Shown here: piece after piece, positions 1 through 8,042 of the stretch
Position numbering within the stretch: position 1 is the first letter of the stretch
Layout: each line of letters opens with the position of its first letter
Source of the DNA: Bacteroidales bacterium UBA1180
Lineage (GTDB): Bacteria; Bacteroidota; Bacteroidia; Bacteroidales; Paludibacteraceae
Assembly: GCA_002310195.1 (NCBI GenBank)
Contig: DBYS01000011.1
Span: 7,515 to 71,514, forward strand
DNA length: 64,000 bases
Reading direction: 5' to 3'
Notes under the pieces: model-generated
Database searches by the model: none
Told to the model about the DNA's origin: nothing
The model's input: only the letters and a program-made list of their open reading frames with translations
Position numbers and translations under genes: made by a program

Positions 1-24
1 GGTATCTTGAGTGGTACAAAATAA
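1..24 (+). repeat. Left-edge fragment of a dispersed repeat or 3' end of a truncated gene
   Basis: The first 24 bases read in frame as GILSGTK followed by TAA. A near copy lies at 17797-17820 and reads GILSGAK followed by TGA. The two differ at four positions: two synonymous changes, one ACA/GCA change and one stop-codon change. This pattern suggests a shared coding ancestor or a dispersed repeat that continues left of the window. Nothing more can be seen of this copy. Confidence 0.4.
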
Positions 25-48
25 GAATGTCAGCTCTTTTTATAGCAC

Positions 49-72
49 GAAAACGCCAAAAATGGCGTTTTC
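49..72. terminator. Perfect hairpin, possible terminator of the gene upstream of the window
   Basis: Nine-base arms GAAAACGCC and GGCGTTTTC are separated by a six-base A-rich loop. The right arm runs into the -33 box of the next promoter, so this is probably the end of the preceding transcription unit, though there is no long T tract after it. Confidence 0.5.
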
Positions 73-73
73 G

Positions 74-105
74 TTTGCATATATCCGATCTTTTTCATAC
101 CTTTG
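74..105 (+). promoter_or_regulatory. Bacteroidetes-type promoter
   Basis: A -33 TTTG at 74-77 and a -7 TACCTTTG at 98-105 are separated by exactly 20 bp, the spacing of the Bacteroidetes primary sigma factor. The start codon at 123 follows a short leader. The promoter decides the start of the next gene, because upstream in-frame starts lie before or within the promoter. Confidence 0.75.
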
Positions 106-122
106 CACCGTATTTCGTCACT

Positions 123-290
123 ATGCTGTCGTATTACATCCTCAACGATCCCGCCCAGCGCGCCGACTGGGAGCGCCGTTATGCCTCCTACCGCAAGCAC
201 TACCGCTCCTCTTCCTCTGCCCGTTACTACTCCACTCTCCGTGGCTTCATCATCGCCTCCCTCAATGCCGAACTGAAATCCGGGAAGTAA
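123..290 (+). CDS. Small basic hypothetical protein, 55 aa
   Basis: I do not recognise this gene. The reading frame is open from further upstream, but the promoter at 74-105 places transcription start near 112, so the ATG at 123 (MLSYYILND) is the plausible start. The product is rich in Arg, Tyr and Ser, including a run of four serines, and has no signal peptide or clear membrane segment. It stands alone between two promoters and is not part of the following operon. A real but lineage-specific small protein or a chance reading frame are both possible. Confidence 0.45.
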   Translation: MLSYYILNDPAQRADWERRYASYRKHYRSSSSARYYSTLRGFIIASLNAELKSGK

Positions 291-425
291 GACATTAGTC
301 TCTTACCACGGATACTATCCGTCTATATTACGTCCCCGACAAGGAGCGAAAGCTCTGCTGCTCCGTGCATTCTGCTGTCTTTAAACATTAAACTTTAAAC
401 TTTCAACTAAAAATCTTCGATTTTT
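291..425. other. Intergenic stretch, little recognisable content
   Basis: This holds short A/T-rich direct repeats around 380-402 (ATTAAACTTTAAACTTTCAAC) and no reading frame that I can support. It leads into the promoter of the defence operon. Confidence 0.5.
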
Positions 426-457
426 CTTGCATATATGAAAAATTTTTTGTAACTTTG
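426..457 (+). promoter_or_regulatory. Promoter of the defence/repair operon
   Basis: A -33 CTTG at 426-429 and a -7 TAACTTTG at 450-457 are 20 bp apart. It is the last recognisable Bacteroidetes promoter before the tightly packed genes from 485 to 15702, so it may drive all of them. Internal promoters cannot be excluded. Confidence 0.75.
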
Positions 458-484
458 CGCCTTGAAATATTATTTTAAAGCTAA

Positions 485-1555
485 ATGCTTGTAGGAATTG
501 ACATATTTAGTGGGGCTGGAGGCCTTAGTTTGGGGGCTGAAATGGCAGGTGCCCATATTGCTTTTGCTGTGGAAAAAGACAAAAGTGCGGCAGAAACCTA
601 CCGTTTCAACCATCCAGAGACGCCGGTTCTTTGTGCGGACATCCATGATATAAACCCACTCGAACACCTTCCGCAACTCAATCCGGATGATCAATTAATC
701 GTATTTGGAGGACCGCCCTGCCAAGGATTCTCAACCTCCAATACTGTTACGCGCAATATGAAAAACCCGAACAACTCTTTGTTCGAAGAGTTTGTGCGGT
801 TTGTAAGCGTTTTGAATCCGGATTGGTTCTTGTTTGAAAACGTGGAAGGTTTCATGCGTTTTGAAAAAGGGAAGATACGCGACTTAGTAAAAAAGTGCTT
901 TGAAGAATTAGGGTATACTGCCAACGATGCATTACTGACTGCTTCTGATTATGGTGTTCCCCAGCATCGTAATCGCTATATTATGGTTGGTAATAGACAT
1001 GGTATAGAATTTCAGTTCCCCGAAAAGCAAGACAAGGTTTATACAGTAGCAGATGCAATTAGCGATTTACCTACTTTAGTTAATGGCCAGATGGAAGAAA
1101 AGATGTCATATACTCTTCCACTCTCAAAGGCGAGCGAGTATGCACGTTCGATGCGCAAGGGATCTAAAGCTTCTATGCAGAACTATGTATCGCGCAATGC
1201 TGAATATGTGGTAGAGCGATACAAATATATAAAGCAAGGGCAGAATTGGGAAGCTATTCCGAGTGAACTAATGCAAAATTATAAAGATCGGAATAATTGT
1301 CATAGTGGCATATACAAACGTTTGGTTCCTACTAAACCATCTGTGGTCATATCCAACTATAGAAAGAACATGCTCATCCACCCTTGGGCCAATAGAGGCT
1401 TGTCCGTCCGTGAAGCAGCACGTTTACAAAGTTTTCCTGATTCATTCATTTTCAAAGGAACACTAATGGACATTCAACAACAAATAGGAAACGCTGTACC
1501 TCCATTGTTGGCAAAATCAGTTTTTGAACAAATATTAATAACAGAAGCAAATTAA
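485..1555 (+). CDS. DNA cytosine-C5 methyltransferase (first of two)
   Basis: Transfers a methyl group from SAM to C5 of cytosine in a specific DNA site. The 356 residues carry the ordered 5mC methyltransferase motifs: I (FSGAGG, residues 8-13), IV (GGPPCQGFS with catalytic Cys79), VI (ENV, 118-120), VIII (QHRNRY, from 160), IX (RLQSFP) and X (GNAVPP) near the C-terminus. Length is usual for the family. It is the first gene after the operon promoter, 9 bp ahead of the HD-domain gene, and a second C5 methyltransferase lies 6.5 kb downstream next to mcrBC-like genes. The pair could modify the two strands of an asymmetric site, as in LlaJI; that pairing is inference and the target sequence cannot be read from the protein. 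Confidence 0.93.
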   Translation: MLVGIDIFSGAGGLSLGAEMAGAHIAFAVEKDKSAAETYRFNHPETPVLCADIHDINPLEHLPQLNPDDQLIVFGGPPCQGFSTSNTVTRNMKNPNNSLFEEFVRFVSVLNPDWFLFENVEGFMRFEKGKIRDLVKKCFEELGYTANDALLTASDYGVPQHRNRYIMVGNRHGIEFQFPEKQDKVYTVADAISDLPTLVNGQMEEKMSYTLPLSKASEYARSMRKGSKASMQNYVSRNAEYVVERYKYIKQGQNWEAIPSELMQNYKDRNNCHSGIYKRLVPTKPSVVISNYRKNMLIHPWANRGLSVREAARLQSFPDSFIFKGTLMDIQQQIGNAVPPLLAKSVFEQILITEAN

Positions 1556-1564
1556 AAAACAGCC

Positions 1565-2548
1565 ATGTGGATAGAAACTGAGTTGGAAAAATATATGCAA
1601 AAAAAACTCATCGAAGAATTTAATGAGCAAATAGGAACAACTTATTATTCGCAATATAATGTTGCGAAGAAATATCTTGTAGATAATATTTTCCCTTACA
1701 TTGCTACTGTTGAGCCAAGTTTAACCGACCATTCAGACAAACACATCGAGAATGTATTAAATAATGTATGGTACGTAATTCAAGGTGATTTAGATAAATT
1801 TAACGCTACTGAATTATACCTGCTGTGTTTGAGTGTTTTATTTCATGACTCTGGCAATATCAACGGACGCGATGGACATAATAAAAAAATTGCTGAAATA
1901 TATAGTGAAGTTGTCGGTACTAATTCCGCACGATTGCAAGAAAAAAGGTTGGTTACTATGATTGTAAGGGCACACTGCGGAAAGTCCAAAAGAAATAATC
2001 CAGACACACTTATAGAAGTTGATGAAAAGGCAAGTCTTTTTTCCAAAGAAATAAAAGTCCGCGAAATAGCAGGAATTATAAGATTCGCAGATGAATTAGC
2101 AGAAGGCCCACAAAGAACATCTGATTATTTGATAAAAAGTGGGAAAATAGATGAGGCATCGCTCATTTATCATAAATATGCGTCAATTACAGAGGTATAT
2201 ATTGGCAAAAATGATGGACGTATTGCACTTACATACAATATTGAGATTCCGATAACTGATATTGATATAGAGACTCTAATTAGATTTGTATATAAACGTA
2301 TCATCAAACTAGATACAGAAAGAAGATATTGCAAATACTATGCACCTTCTTTAAACAACTTTAAGACAACAGATGTGCAAATTAACTTCCTTGACGAAGG
2401 AGTTGATATAGCCGATTTACCAAAAATACAATTGGAAGACAAGTATATTTTGTCAGAGGAGTCTATAGAAGAAATGATCTATGGACGCTACCCCGAACTA
2501 AAAATTGAGTCTATTGTTCAAAAAATAGGAGGACGTACTCATGAATAA
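1565..2548 (+). CDS. HD-domain (phosphohydrolase-like) protein of a putative three-gene defence cassette
   Basis: A 327-residue protein with a visible HD superfamily signature: DHSDKH at residues 55-60, the HD pair in LFHDSGN at 92-98, another His near 104 and IVRAHCG around 137, all in a helical context. HD domains are usually metal-dependent phosphohydrolases or nucleases; the substrate is unknown here. The C-terminal third has no motif I know. It overlaps the next gene, an ORC-like ATPase, by 8 bp, and that gene overlaps the following one by 4 bp, so the three products are probably made together and may form a complex. AT-rich codon use differs from the core genes of the window, suggesting acquisition by transfer. 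Confidence 0.75.
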   Translation: MWIETELEKYMQKKLIEEFNEQIGTTYYSQYNVAKKYLVDNIFPYIATVEPSLTDHSDKHIENVLNNVWYVIQGDLDKFNATELYLLCLSVLFHDSGNINGRDGHNKKIAEIYSEVVGTNSARLQEKRLVTMIVRAHCGKSKRNNPDTLIEVDEKASLFSKEIKVREIAGIIRFADELAEGPQRTSDYLIKSGKIDEASLIYHKYASITEVYIGKNDGRIALTYNIEIPITDIDIETLIRFVYKRIIKLDTERRYCKYYAPSLNNFKTTDVQINFLDEGVDIADLPKIQLEDKYILSEESIEEMIYGRYPELKIESIVQKIGGRTHE

Positions 2549-4301
2549 ACTATTAAAGAATCCTTTTGACCACGATGCTGCAAATAATCTCTCAGATGAA
2601 GAAATAATCGATTACTACATCGAAGACTATAATTTTTCAAGATTCATTCGCTCCACTAAGAATGTGTTTCTAATTGGAGAGAGAGGATCCGGAAAAACTA
2701 TGACATTACTGTACAACTCATTTAGAATTCAACACAAGATAGCACAACGTAGCGGCAATCCCGCATATAAATGGATTGGCATTCACATCCCATGTAATAC
2801 GCCATTATTCCATAAGAGAGAGTATCTATTGATAGATGACCCATACAAAAAAAGCATTATGTGTGAGCATTATCTAGTATTATCTATTTTGTATGCGATA
2901 GCTAACGCGTTGAGTACAGTGGATGAATTAATTGACAGTACGATACCTATTCAGGATGAATTGTATAACACTATAGAATATATCTGGGATATTAAATTAG
3001 ATCACTCATCACATAATTTCTTTGATGCTGTAAAAAAATTTGTTAACAAAGAAATTATCAACACACAAAAAATAATCAATTCCCGGGATTCCGATAGCTT
3101 TTATGATAATGCCTTTTCATTTTCATCAACTGTAATGCCTTTCCTTCTTTCTCTTTCACAAATTAATTGTTTGAAGGACTCTCATTACATGCTTATGATA
3201 GATGATGCACATGATATGAATGAGTTTCAAATAAAAACATTAAATTCATGGATAGCATATCGTGATCATTCACTATTTAGTTTTAAGGTTGCAACTGCAA
3301 AAGTTGGAAGACCTTCACACATTACATCAACGGGAGGCTCTATTCTTGAAGGTCACGATTTCATTACGATTGATATGGAAAAGGCTTATCAGAATGAGAA
3401 AACGAGCTTTTATCACCTTTCTACTCTCATTGTAGAGCGTAGGCTAAAAAAAGCAGGGATAAATGCAACCGCGACAGAATTTTTCCCAGTTAATGCAGAA
3501 CTTGAAGAACAGTTGGAGAAATATCATCAAATCGCACTTAAAGAGGCAAAAGAAAAATATGGGGACAATGATAAAGCTATAAGCGACTACGTTTATAAGT
3601 ATCAGAGAGCTATGTATTTTAAAGACCGTAGTCCTCGAGCTAATAGACCTTCATATTCGGGATTTAAGACTATTGTTGCGGTATCAACCGGGATTATTAG
3701 AAATATGCTGGATCCTTGTTATTGGATGTATGAAAGTGCACTCAGTGAGCAACGAAATAAGAAAAAGGAGGAGGAGCCAATTATCAAATACATATCACCA
3801 GCCATACAAAATGACACAATATGCAAAAGGAGTGAAGACTTTTGGACTCAATTAAAACAAGGCCTAGAAAATATCGTACCAAATTGCACTCAACAAGAAA
3901 GCCAACAAATATACAACTTATTGGAACAATTAATAATCTTATTCTCAAAACGACTAAAAGCCCCAATATCTGAACCTAGAGCAATTGTATTTTCTATATC
4001 TCAACAAGATAAATACAAAAAAGAAAAAGAAACAGTATTAAAGTTAATTGATATTGCTCGACGTGCACAGTATATATATACCCGCATTGGCAATGCAAAA
4101 GACTTGGGGAAAAGCGACACGTTGTATGTTCCTAATCGTATAATTTTCCCAAACTTTGGACTTGACCCGGATGGACAATTTGCTCGTGTATCGTTAAAAG
4201 TAATTGACTTATACAATGCTGCTTTATACAAAAAGGAAATCCCATTCGGTGATTCTAATTCAGAGACAGAAGCCATTCAATTAACATTATTTGAAATATG
4301 A
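2541..4301 (+). CDS. ORC/Cdc6-like P-loop ATPase
   Basis: A 586-residue ATPase. A Walker A motif GERGSGKT lies at residues 46-53 shortly after the N-terminus, and a Walker B-like MLMIDDAHDM lies around 216-226. The short region before Walker A and the layout resemble ORC-CDC6-type AAA ATPases found in bacterial conflict systems. There is no transmembrane segment. It starts inside the HD gene (8 bp overlap) and ends overlapping the next gene by ATGA, the arrangement of a translationally coupled complex. I infer that it is the energy-using or sensing component of the trio. A STAND-type or other P-loop class is an alternative assignment. Confidence 0.75.
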   Translation: MNKLLKNPFDHDAANNLSDEEIIDYYIEDYNFSRFIRSTKNVFLIGERGSGKTMTLLYNSFRIQHKIAQRSGNPAYKWIGIHIPCNTPLFHKREYLLIDDPYKKSIMCEHYLVLSILYAIANALSTVDELIDSTIPIQDELYNTIEYIWDIKLDHSSHNFFDAVKKFVNKEIINTQKIINSRDSDSFYDNAFSFSSTVMPFLLSLSQINCLKDSHYMLMIDDAHDMNEFQIKTLNSWIAYRDHSLFSFKVATAKVGRPSHITSTGGSILEGHDFITIDMEKAYQNEKTSFYHLSTLIVERRLKKAGINATATEFFPVNAELEEQLEKYHQIALKEAKEKYGDNDKAISDYVYKYQRAMYFKDRSPRANRPSYSGFKTIVAVSTGIIRNMLDPCYWMYESALSEQRNKKKEEEPIIKYISPAIQNDTICKRSEDFWTQLKQGLENIVPNCTQQESQQIYNLLEQLIILFSKRLKAPISEPRAIVFSISQQDKYKKEKETVLKLIDIARRAQYIYTRIGNAKDLGKSDTLYVPNRIIFPNFGLDPDGQFARVSLKVIDLYNAALYKKEIPFGDSNSETEAIQLTLFEI

Positions 4302-5200
4302 AAAAAATATTGATAATATATCCTAGTTGGGAAGAACGTTCTTCAAAAGGTTTCATGAAAGACATGCAATATTCTTTTTCGGAAGTGATATTGATTAGGA
4401 ATTCAGCAAACCATTGTGACGCATTCAAGGAACAACTCTTGCAAATAGAACATGCGTGTAAAGAAAGATCCATTACAATTAATTACGTAGATATATGTAA
4501 TGATTCCGTCAAAAATTGGCAAGAACTTGAGAAAGCAATCAACACTTGGATTGGTAAGAACGATAATGTTTTTTTGGATATAACTACGATGTCTCGAAAT
4601 ATTGTGTGGACGGTATTGTATTTTTTAAGAACGAAAATTCAAACAGTAGATATTCTTTATCATAGGCCACAAACATATGCAACAGATTGGATTAGTCGAG
4701 AGCCTAATCAGCCTAGATTATTATTGAAACATTCCGGCATATATGATTTAGGGAAAGATACTACTCTTATTATGATTACAGGTTTTGACGAAGAACGCAC
4801 TAAATATCTTCTATATAAATTTGAGCCTAAAAAAGTATATTTATTAGTCCAAAGTGGTGAGCAATTTGGCAATTTGGATAGAAACAACGTTATGATACAT
4901 ACTAATATTTGTAGAGAATTTGGTCTAAAAGAAGAAGATATTATATCAAATCACATCAATGCATATTCTGACGATTTAGGATACAATGCAATAGAGAATG
5001 CAATCAATGCGGAAATAGACTCTAATATCATATTAGCTTCGTTCGGACCTAAACCGAGTGCAGTAGCTGCTTATAGATGTTACATGCAACATCCAGAAAT
5101 AGCTTTATGTTATTTGCCTTGCAATGAATATAATCCCCGATATTGCCAAGGTATAGGAGATAGTGTGTCATATACTCTTGATTTCCCTAACGAGAACTAA
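4298..5200 (+). CDS. Protein with two Rossmann-like halves, possible sensor or effector
   Basis: The 300-residue protein is not from a family I recognise with certainty. Two alpha/beta halves can be seen. The first has strands KKILIIYPS and VFLDITTMSRNIVWTVL, the latter reminiscent of the nucleotide-facing D-T turn of CARF-like Rossmann folds. The second has TLIMITGFDEERTKYLL, KKVYLLVQSG and IILASFGPKPSAVAAYR. No nuclease motif, signal peptide or membrane helix is visible. It overlaps the ATPase gene by 4 bp. A ligand sensor, a ring nuclease-like enzyme or an NAD-consuming effector are all possible; the CARF-like reading is inference. Confidence 0.6.
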   Translation: MKKILIIYPSWEERSSKGFMKDMQYSFSEVILIRNSANHCDAFKEQLLQIEHACKERSITINYVDICNDSVKNWQELEKAINTWIGKNDNVFLDITTMSRNIVWTVLYFLRTKIQTVDILYHRPQTYATDWISREPNQPRLLLKHSGIYDLGKDTTLIMITGFDEERTKYLLYKFEPKKVYLLVQSGEQFGNLDRNNVMIHTNICREFGLKEEDIISNHINAYSDDLGYNAIENAINAEIDSNIILASFGPKPSAVAAYRCYMQHPEIALCYLPCNEYNPRYCQGIGDSVSYTLDFPNEN

Positions 5201-5224
5201 AACTATACAAACAATTTTGTCACC

Positions 5225-6655
5225 ATGACGGAGCAAGAACTAATAGAATTATGCAGTACCGGTGAATCCACAACGTTGCAATACAAACTGGAATTCACTA
5301 CCCAAAAACAAATTGCAGAGGAATTGGTAGCCTTTGCAAACACTCACGGCGGTACTATTATCTTCGGGGCAGAGGACAAAACCGGCAAAATGGTCGGTCT
5401 AACATATGAACAAGTGCAATATATCTCCCGCGAATTGGGTAATACAGCCAATGAACATGTCCGCCCGGTCATATATATAGAAACGGAAACGATCCGACTC
5501 AACGAGGTAGTTTATCTGGTTGCATATGTAAAAAACGGTTTGTATAAGCCTTATAAAGATTTATCTGGCAATATATGGGTCAAACAAGGAGCCGACAAAC
5601 GCCGCGTTACTGAAAATGTAGAGATTCGCCGTTTGTTGCAGAATTCCCATCAGTATGAAGCTGACGCAGAAGGAGTAGATGGCTCCTCGGAAAATGATAT
5701 TGATACCAAAGCATTGGATGCATATTTCTCCAATATGTATCATAAAACCGTTGATGATTTCTCTATGCCACGCAAAAATGTTTTGCGTAATGCGCATATA
5801 CTTGATGCCGAAGACCGACTTACGGTAGCAGGACTTATGTATTTTGGCAGAGAACCTCAACAGTTTTTACCTCAGCATTGCATTAAAGCTGTTTGGTATG
5901 TAGGTAATGAGATTGGAGGAACAGAATATCACGATAGTCGGGATATCATAGGCACTATTCCGGAAATGTATGATGAAGCATTACGTTGGATTAAGTCATG
6001 TCTCAAGCGTCCGCAGAATGGTCAATCCTTTAATAGTGTAGGTCAATTGGAAATTCCGGAGGTTGTATTGGAAGAGCTATTGCAAAATGCGCTTGTCCAT
6101 CTGGATCTGCTCAAACCTGCTGCTATACGTTTGTTGGTTTTCGACAATCGGATTGAAATCGTCAATCCAGGAAACCTTCCCGATGGACAGACCATAGATG
6201 AGATAATGCTTGGCAATTCCAATCCTCGGAATATGTTATTGGCACAATTCGGTTCACACACGATGCCTTATAGAGGATTGGGGTCAGGTATTCCGCGTGT
6301 GATGGCAACCGGTAGCGATGTAGAATTCATTGATCGTCCTAATGGGAATCAGTTTGTAGCACGTATTTGGCGAACTACCCAAAAAGATCAGAATACTACC
6401 CAAAAGGCGAATGAGGGATTGGAGTTAACTACCCAAAAGACTAAAGCAACTACCCAAAAACCGCTTAACACTACCCAAAAGAGAATTTGGGAGTATCTGA
6501 GAGACTACCCAAAAGCAACCCGACAAGAAGTTGCAGCGGCTTTGGGGGATATAACGGAAGACGGTGTGAAATTTAATATCGGCTTGCTACAGCAATACGG
6601 CAAGCTGAAACGAGAAGGCGGAAGAAAGAATGGTCATTGGGAAATTTTGTCGTAA
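5225..6655 (+). CDS. AlbA_2/Schlafen-type putative DNA-binding protein with GHKL-like ATP-binding domain
   Basis: A 476-residue RecG-like or Schlafen-like protein common in Bacteroidetes accessory regions. Residues about 1-120 form an AlbA_2 domain (EELVAFANTHGGTIIFGAED). Residues about 280-380 resemble a GHKL-type domain (EVVLEELLQNALVH, DNRIEIVNPGNLP, GLGSGIPR). The C-terminus is a winged helix ending in RKNGHWEIL. Between them are five TTQK repeats encoded by nearly identical DNA. Such proteins are often annotated as transcriptional regulators or helicases without proof. It follows the ATPase trio by 24 bp and may or may not belong to it functionally. Confidence 0.8.
   Translation: MTEQELIELCSTGESTTLQYKLEFTTQKQIAEELVAFANTHGGTIIFGAEDKTGKMVGLTYEQVQYISRELGNTANEHVRPVIYIETETIRLNEVVYLVAYVKNGLYKPYKDLSGNIWVKQGADKRRVTENVEIRRLLQNSHQYEADAEGVDGSSENDIDTKALDAYFSNMYHKTVDDFSMPRKNVLRNAHILDAEDRLTVAGLMYFGREPQQFLPQHCIKAVWYVGNEIGGTEYHDSRDIIGTIPEMYDEALRWIKSCLKRPQNGQSFNSVGQLEIPEVVLEELLQNALVHLDLLKPAAIRLLVFDNRIEIVNPGNLPDGQTIDEIMLGNSNPRNMLLAQFGSHTMPYRGLGSGIPRVMATGSDVEFIDRPNGNQFVARIWRTTQKDQNTTQKANEGLELTTQKTKATTQKPLNTTQKRIWEYLRDYPKATRQEVAAALGDITEDGVKFNIGLLQQYGKLKREGGRKNGHWEILS
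6374..6514 (+). repeat. Six copies of ACTACCCAAAA inside the AlbA-type gene
   Basis: The 11-mer starts at 6374, 6395, 6428, 6449, 6470 and 6504. The first five are in the same frame (spacings 21, 33, 21 and 21 bp) and each encodes TTQK; the sixth is shifted by one base and encodes DYPK. A seventh identical 11-mer lies at 5297 in the AlbA domain, also encoding TTQK. The repeats form the linker before the C-terminal winged helix. Confidence 0.9.
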
Positions 6656-6685
6656 TAACATTTCGTAGTAAAAACACAACAAAAA

Positions 6686-8032
6686 ATGAACATATCACAA
6701 AAACAACAAATTTTAGATGCCATTCAGGGCTTTAAAAACAATGATTTTGAATCGGCTTTTGCAAAAAAATATACTAATACTGCAACTGTTGATTCTGTGC
6801 AAGCAGGCGATTATACAGTAGCAGAGTTATTGGCATTGGCTCAAAAAGCGGTCTTGAAACTTGAAAACAGGCTGCAATCCGAGGATTGGCAGATTCTCCC
6901 ATTAACTCAAAACTTAAATGAGTATGGCCTCGTTAATCTGCATTCTCTCATTATACATATAACGAGGCATTTGGCAAATGCCATGTATCCGCAATCCGCA
7001 ACTCAAGTCAAAGCACTGGTGTATTATGAAATACAGAACGGCTTTTGGACCACATCTCAAAAAATCGAACTGGGAATTCGTGAAAGTTCGTTGAACAAAC
7101 TGGAGCAACGCGCATCTTTAATGATGAAGCATATCGAGGAGAGGCAGAACAATATTAATCGTTTGGTTGATGAGGTAAATTCTATCAAAGAGGAATTACA
7201 TATTTTCAGTAAAGAAAAAAGACAAGAGTATCAAGCGCTACGACAAAATCAAGAAGAATCCAGAGCCATATTGGCAGACATAAAAAACAAGGAAACATTA
7301 GCCGTACGAGAACAAGCTAACATTTCAAAAATCTACGAGCAATGTGACAAAGTTTTAGAAACTCTTCAAGAAGAACGGGAAACCGCAAAAAAACAACAGG
7401 CAGAGATTAATCAACAAAATGCAGAAATTCAAGCAGCCAATCAAAAATTAAAAGAAGAAATAGAAACTGACCTAAAACAAATTCGGGAAACATATAATGA
7501 AACAACTAAATACAAAGAAGATATTGCCAAGATGATGGGCTATATTGCTGATGGAACTTTAGCACATAGCTTCCATGAGCAACGAAAGCGCAAACTCTGG
7601 GGGATTGGTATATGGGGAGTATGTACGGCTTTGAGTTTGGTTGCCTTAGTTATATGGATATATCTTGTATTTACAAAATTGTCTGCCAACACAGGCAATG
7701 AATGGGCAAATTTAATCATCAATGCCATCAAATCATCACCATTAGCCTTCTTGTTCGGTTTCGCACTGACACATTTGGCAAAGAATTGCAATATCAAAGA
7801 AGAATATGCTTATCGTGAGGCTATAGCACTTACTCTTACGGCATATATGGAGCAATTGGAGCACGAAGATAATACTGACAAGAAGAAATTACTACTGCAA
7901 ACTGTAGAAAAACTATACGCTAAGCCCATTCTGTCAACTGATGAAGTAAAGTCACCAATAAAAATCGATTCAAAAGATTTTACGGACATAATGTCAAAAA
8001 TGACAGAGGCAATAAATACTATTAAGAAATAA
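6686..8032 (+). CDS. Coiled-coil protein with C-terminal membrane segments, unknown function
   Basis: The 448 residues are of no family that I recognise. The N-terminal ~140 residues look globular and helical. About residues 145-285 are a long charged coiled coil (EERQNNINRLVDEVNSIKEE through EEIETDLKQIRETYNE). Two hydrophobic segments follow at about 305-330 (LWGIGIWGVCTALSLVALVI) and 350-370 (LAFLFGFALTHLA). The C-terminal tail is charged. The layout of a cytoplasmic sensor domain, coiled coil and membrane anchor is seen in several anti-phage effectors that act on the membrane, but that is analogy only. It sits 30 bp after the AlbA-type gene and 10 bp before the second methyltransferase. 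Confidence 0.75.
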   Translation: MNISQKQQILDAIQGFKNNDFESAFAKKYTNTATVDSVQAGDYTVAELLALAQKAVLKLENRLQSEDWQILPLTQNLNEYGLVNLHSLIIHITRHLANAMYPQSATQVKALVYYEIQNGFWTTSQKIELGIRESSLNKLEQRASLMMKHIEERQNNINRLVDEVNSIKEELHIFSKEKRQEYQALRQNQEESRAILADIKNKETLAVREQANISKIYEQCDKVLETLQEERETAKKQQAEINQQNAEIQAANQKLKEEIETDLKQIRETYNETTKYKEDIAKMMGYIADGTLAHSFHEQRKRKLWGIGIWGVCTALSLVALVIWIYLVFTKLSANTGNEWANLIINAIKSSPLAFLFGFALTHLAKNCNIKEEYAYREAIALTLTAYMEQLEHEDNTDKKKLLLQTVEKLYAKPILSTDEVKSPIKIDSKDFTDIMSKMTEAINTIKK

Positions 8033-8042
8033 TAATTGTAAA

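Noticed and set aside
6374..6514. CRISPR array
   Set aside because: The repeats are 11 bp with 10-23 bp gaps inside a reading frame; no cas genes are present.
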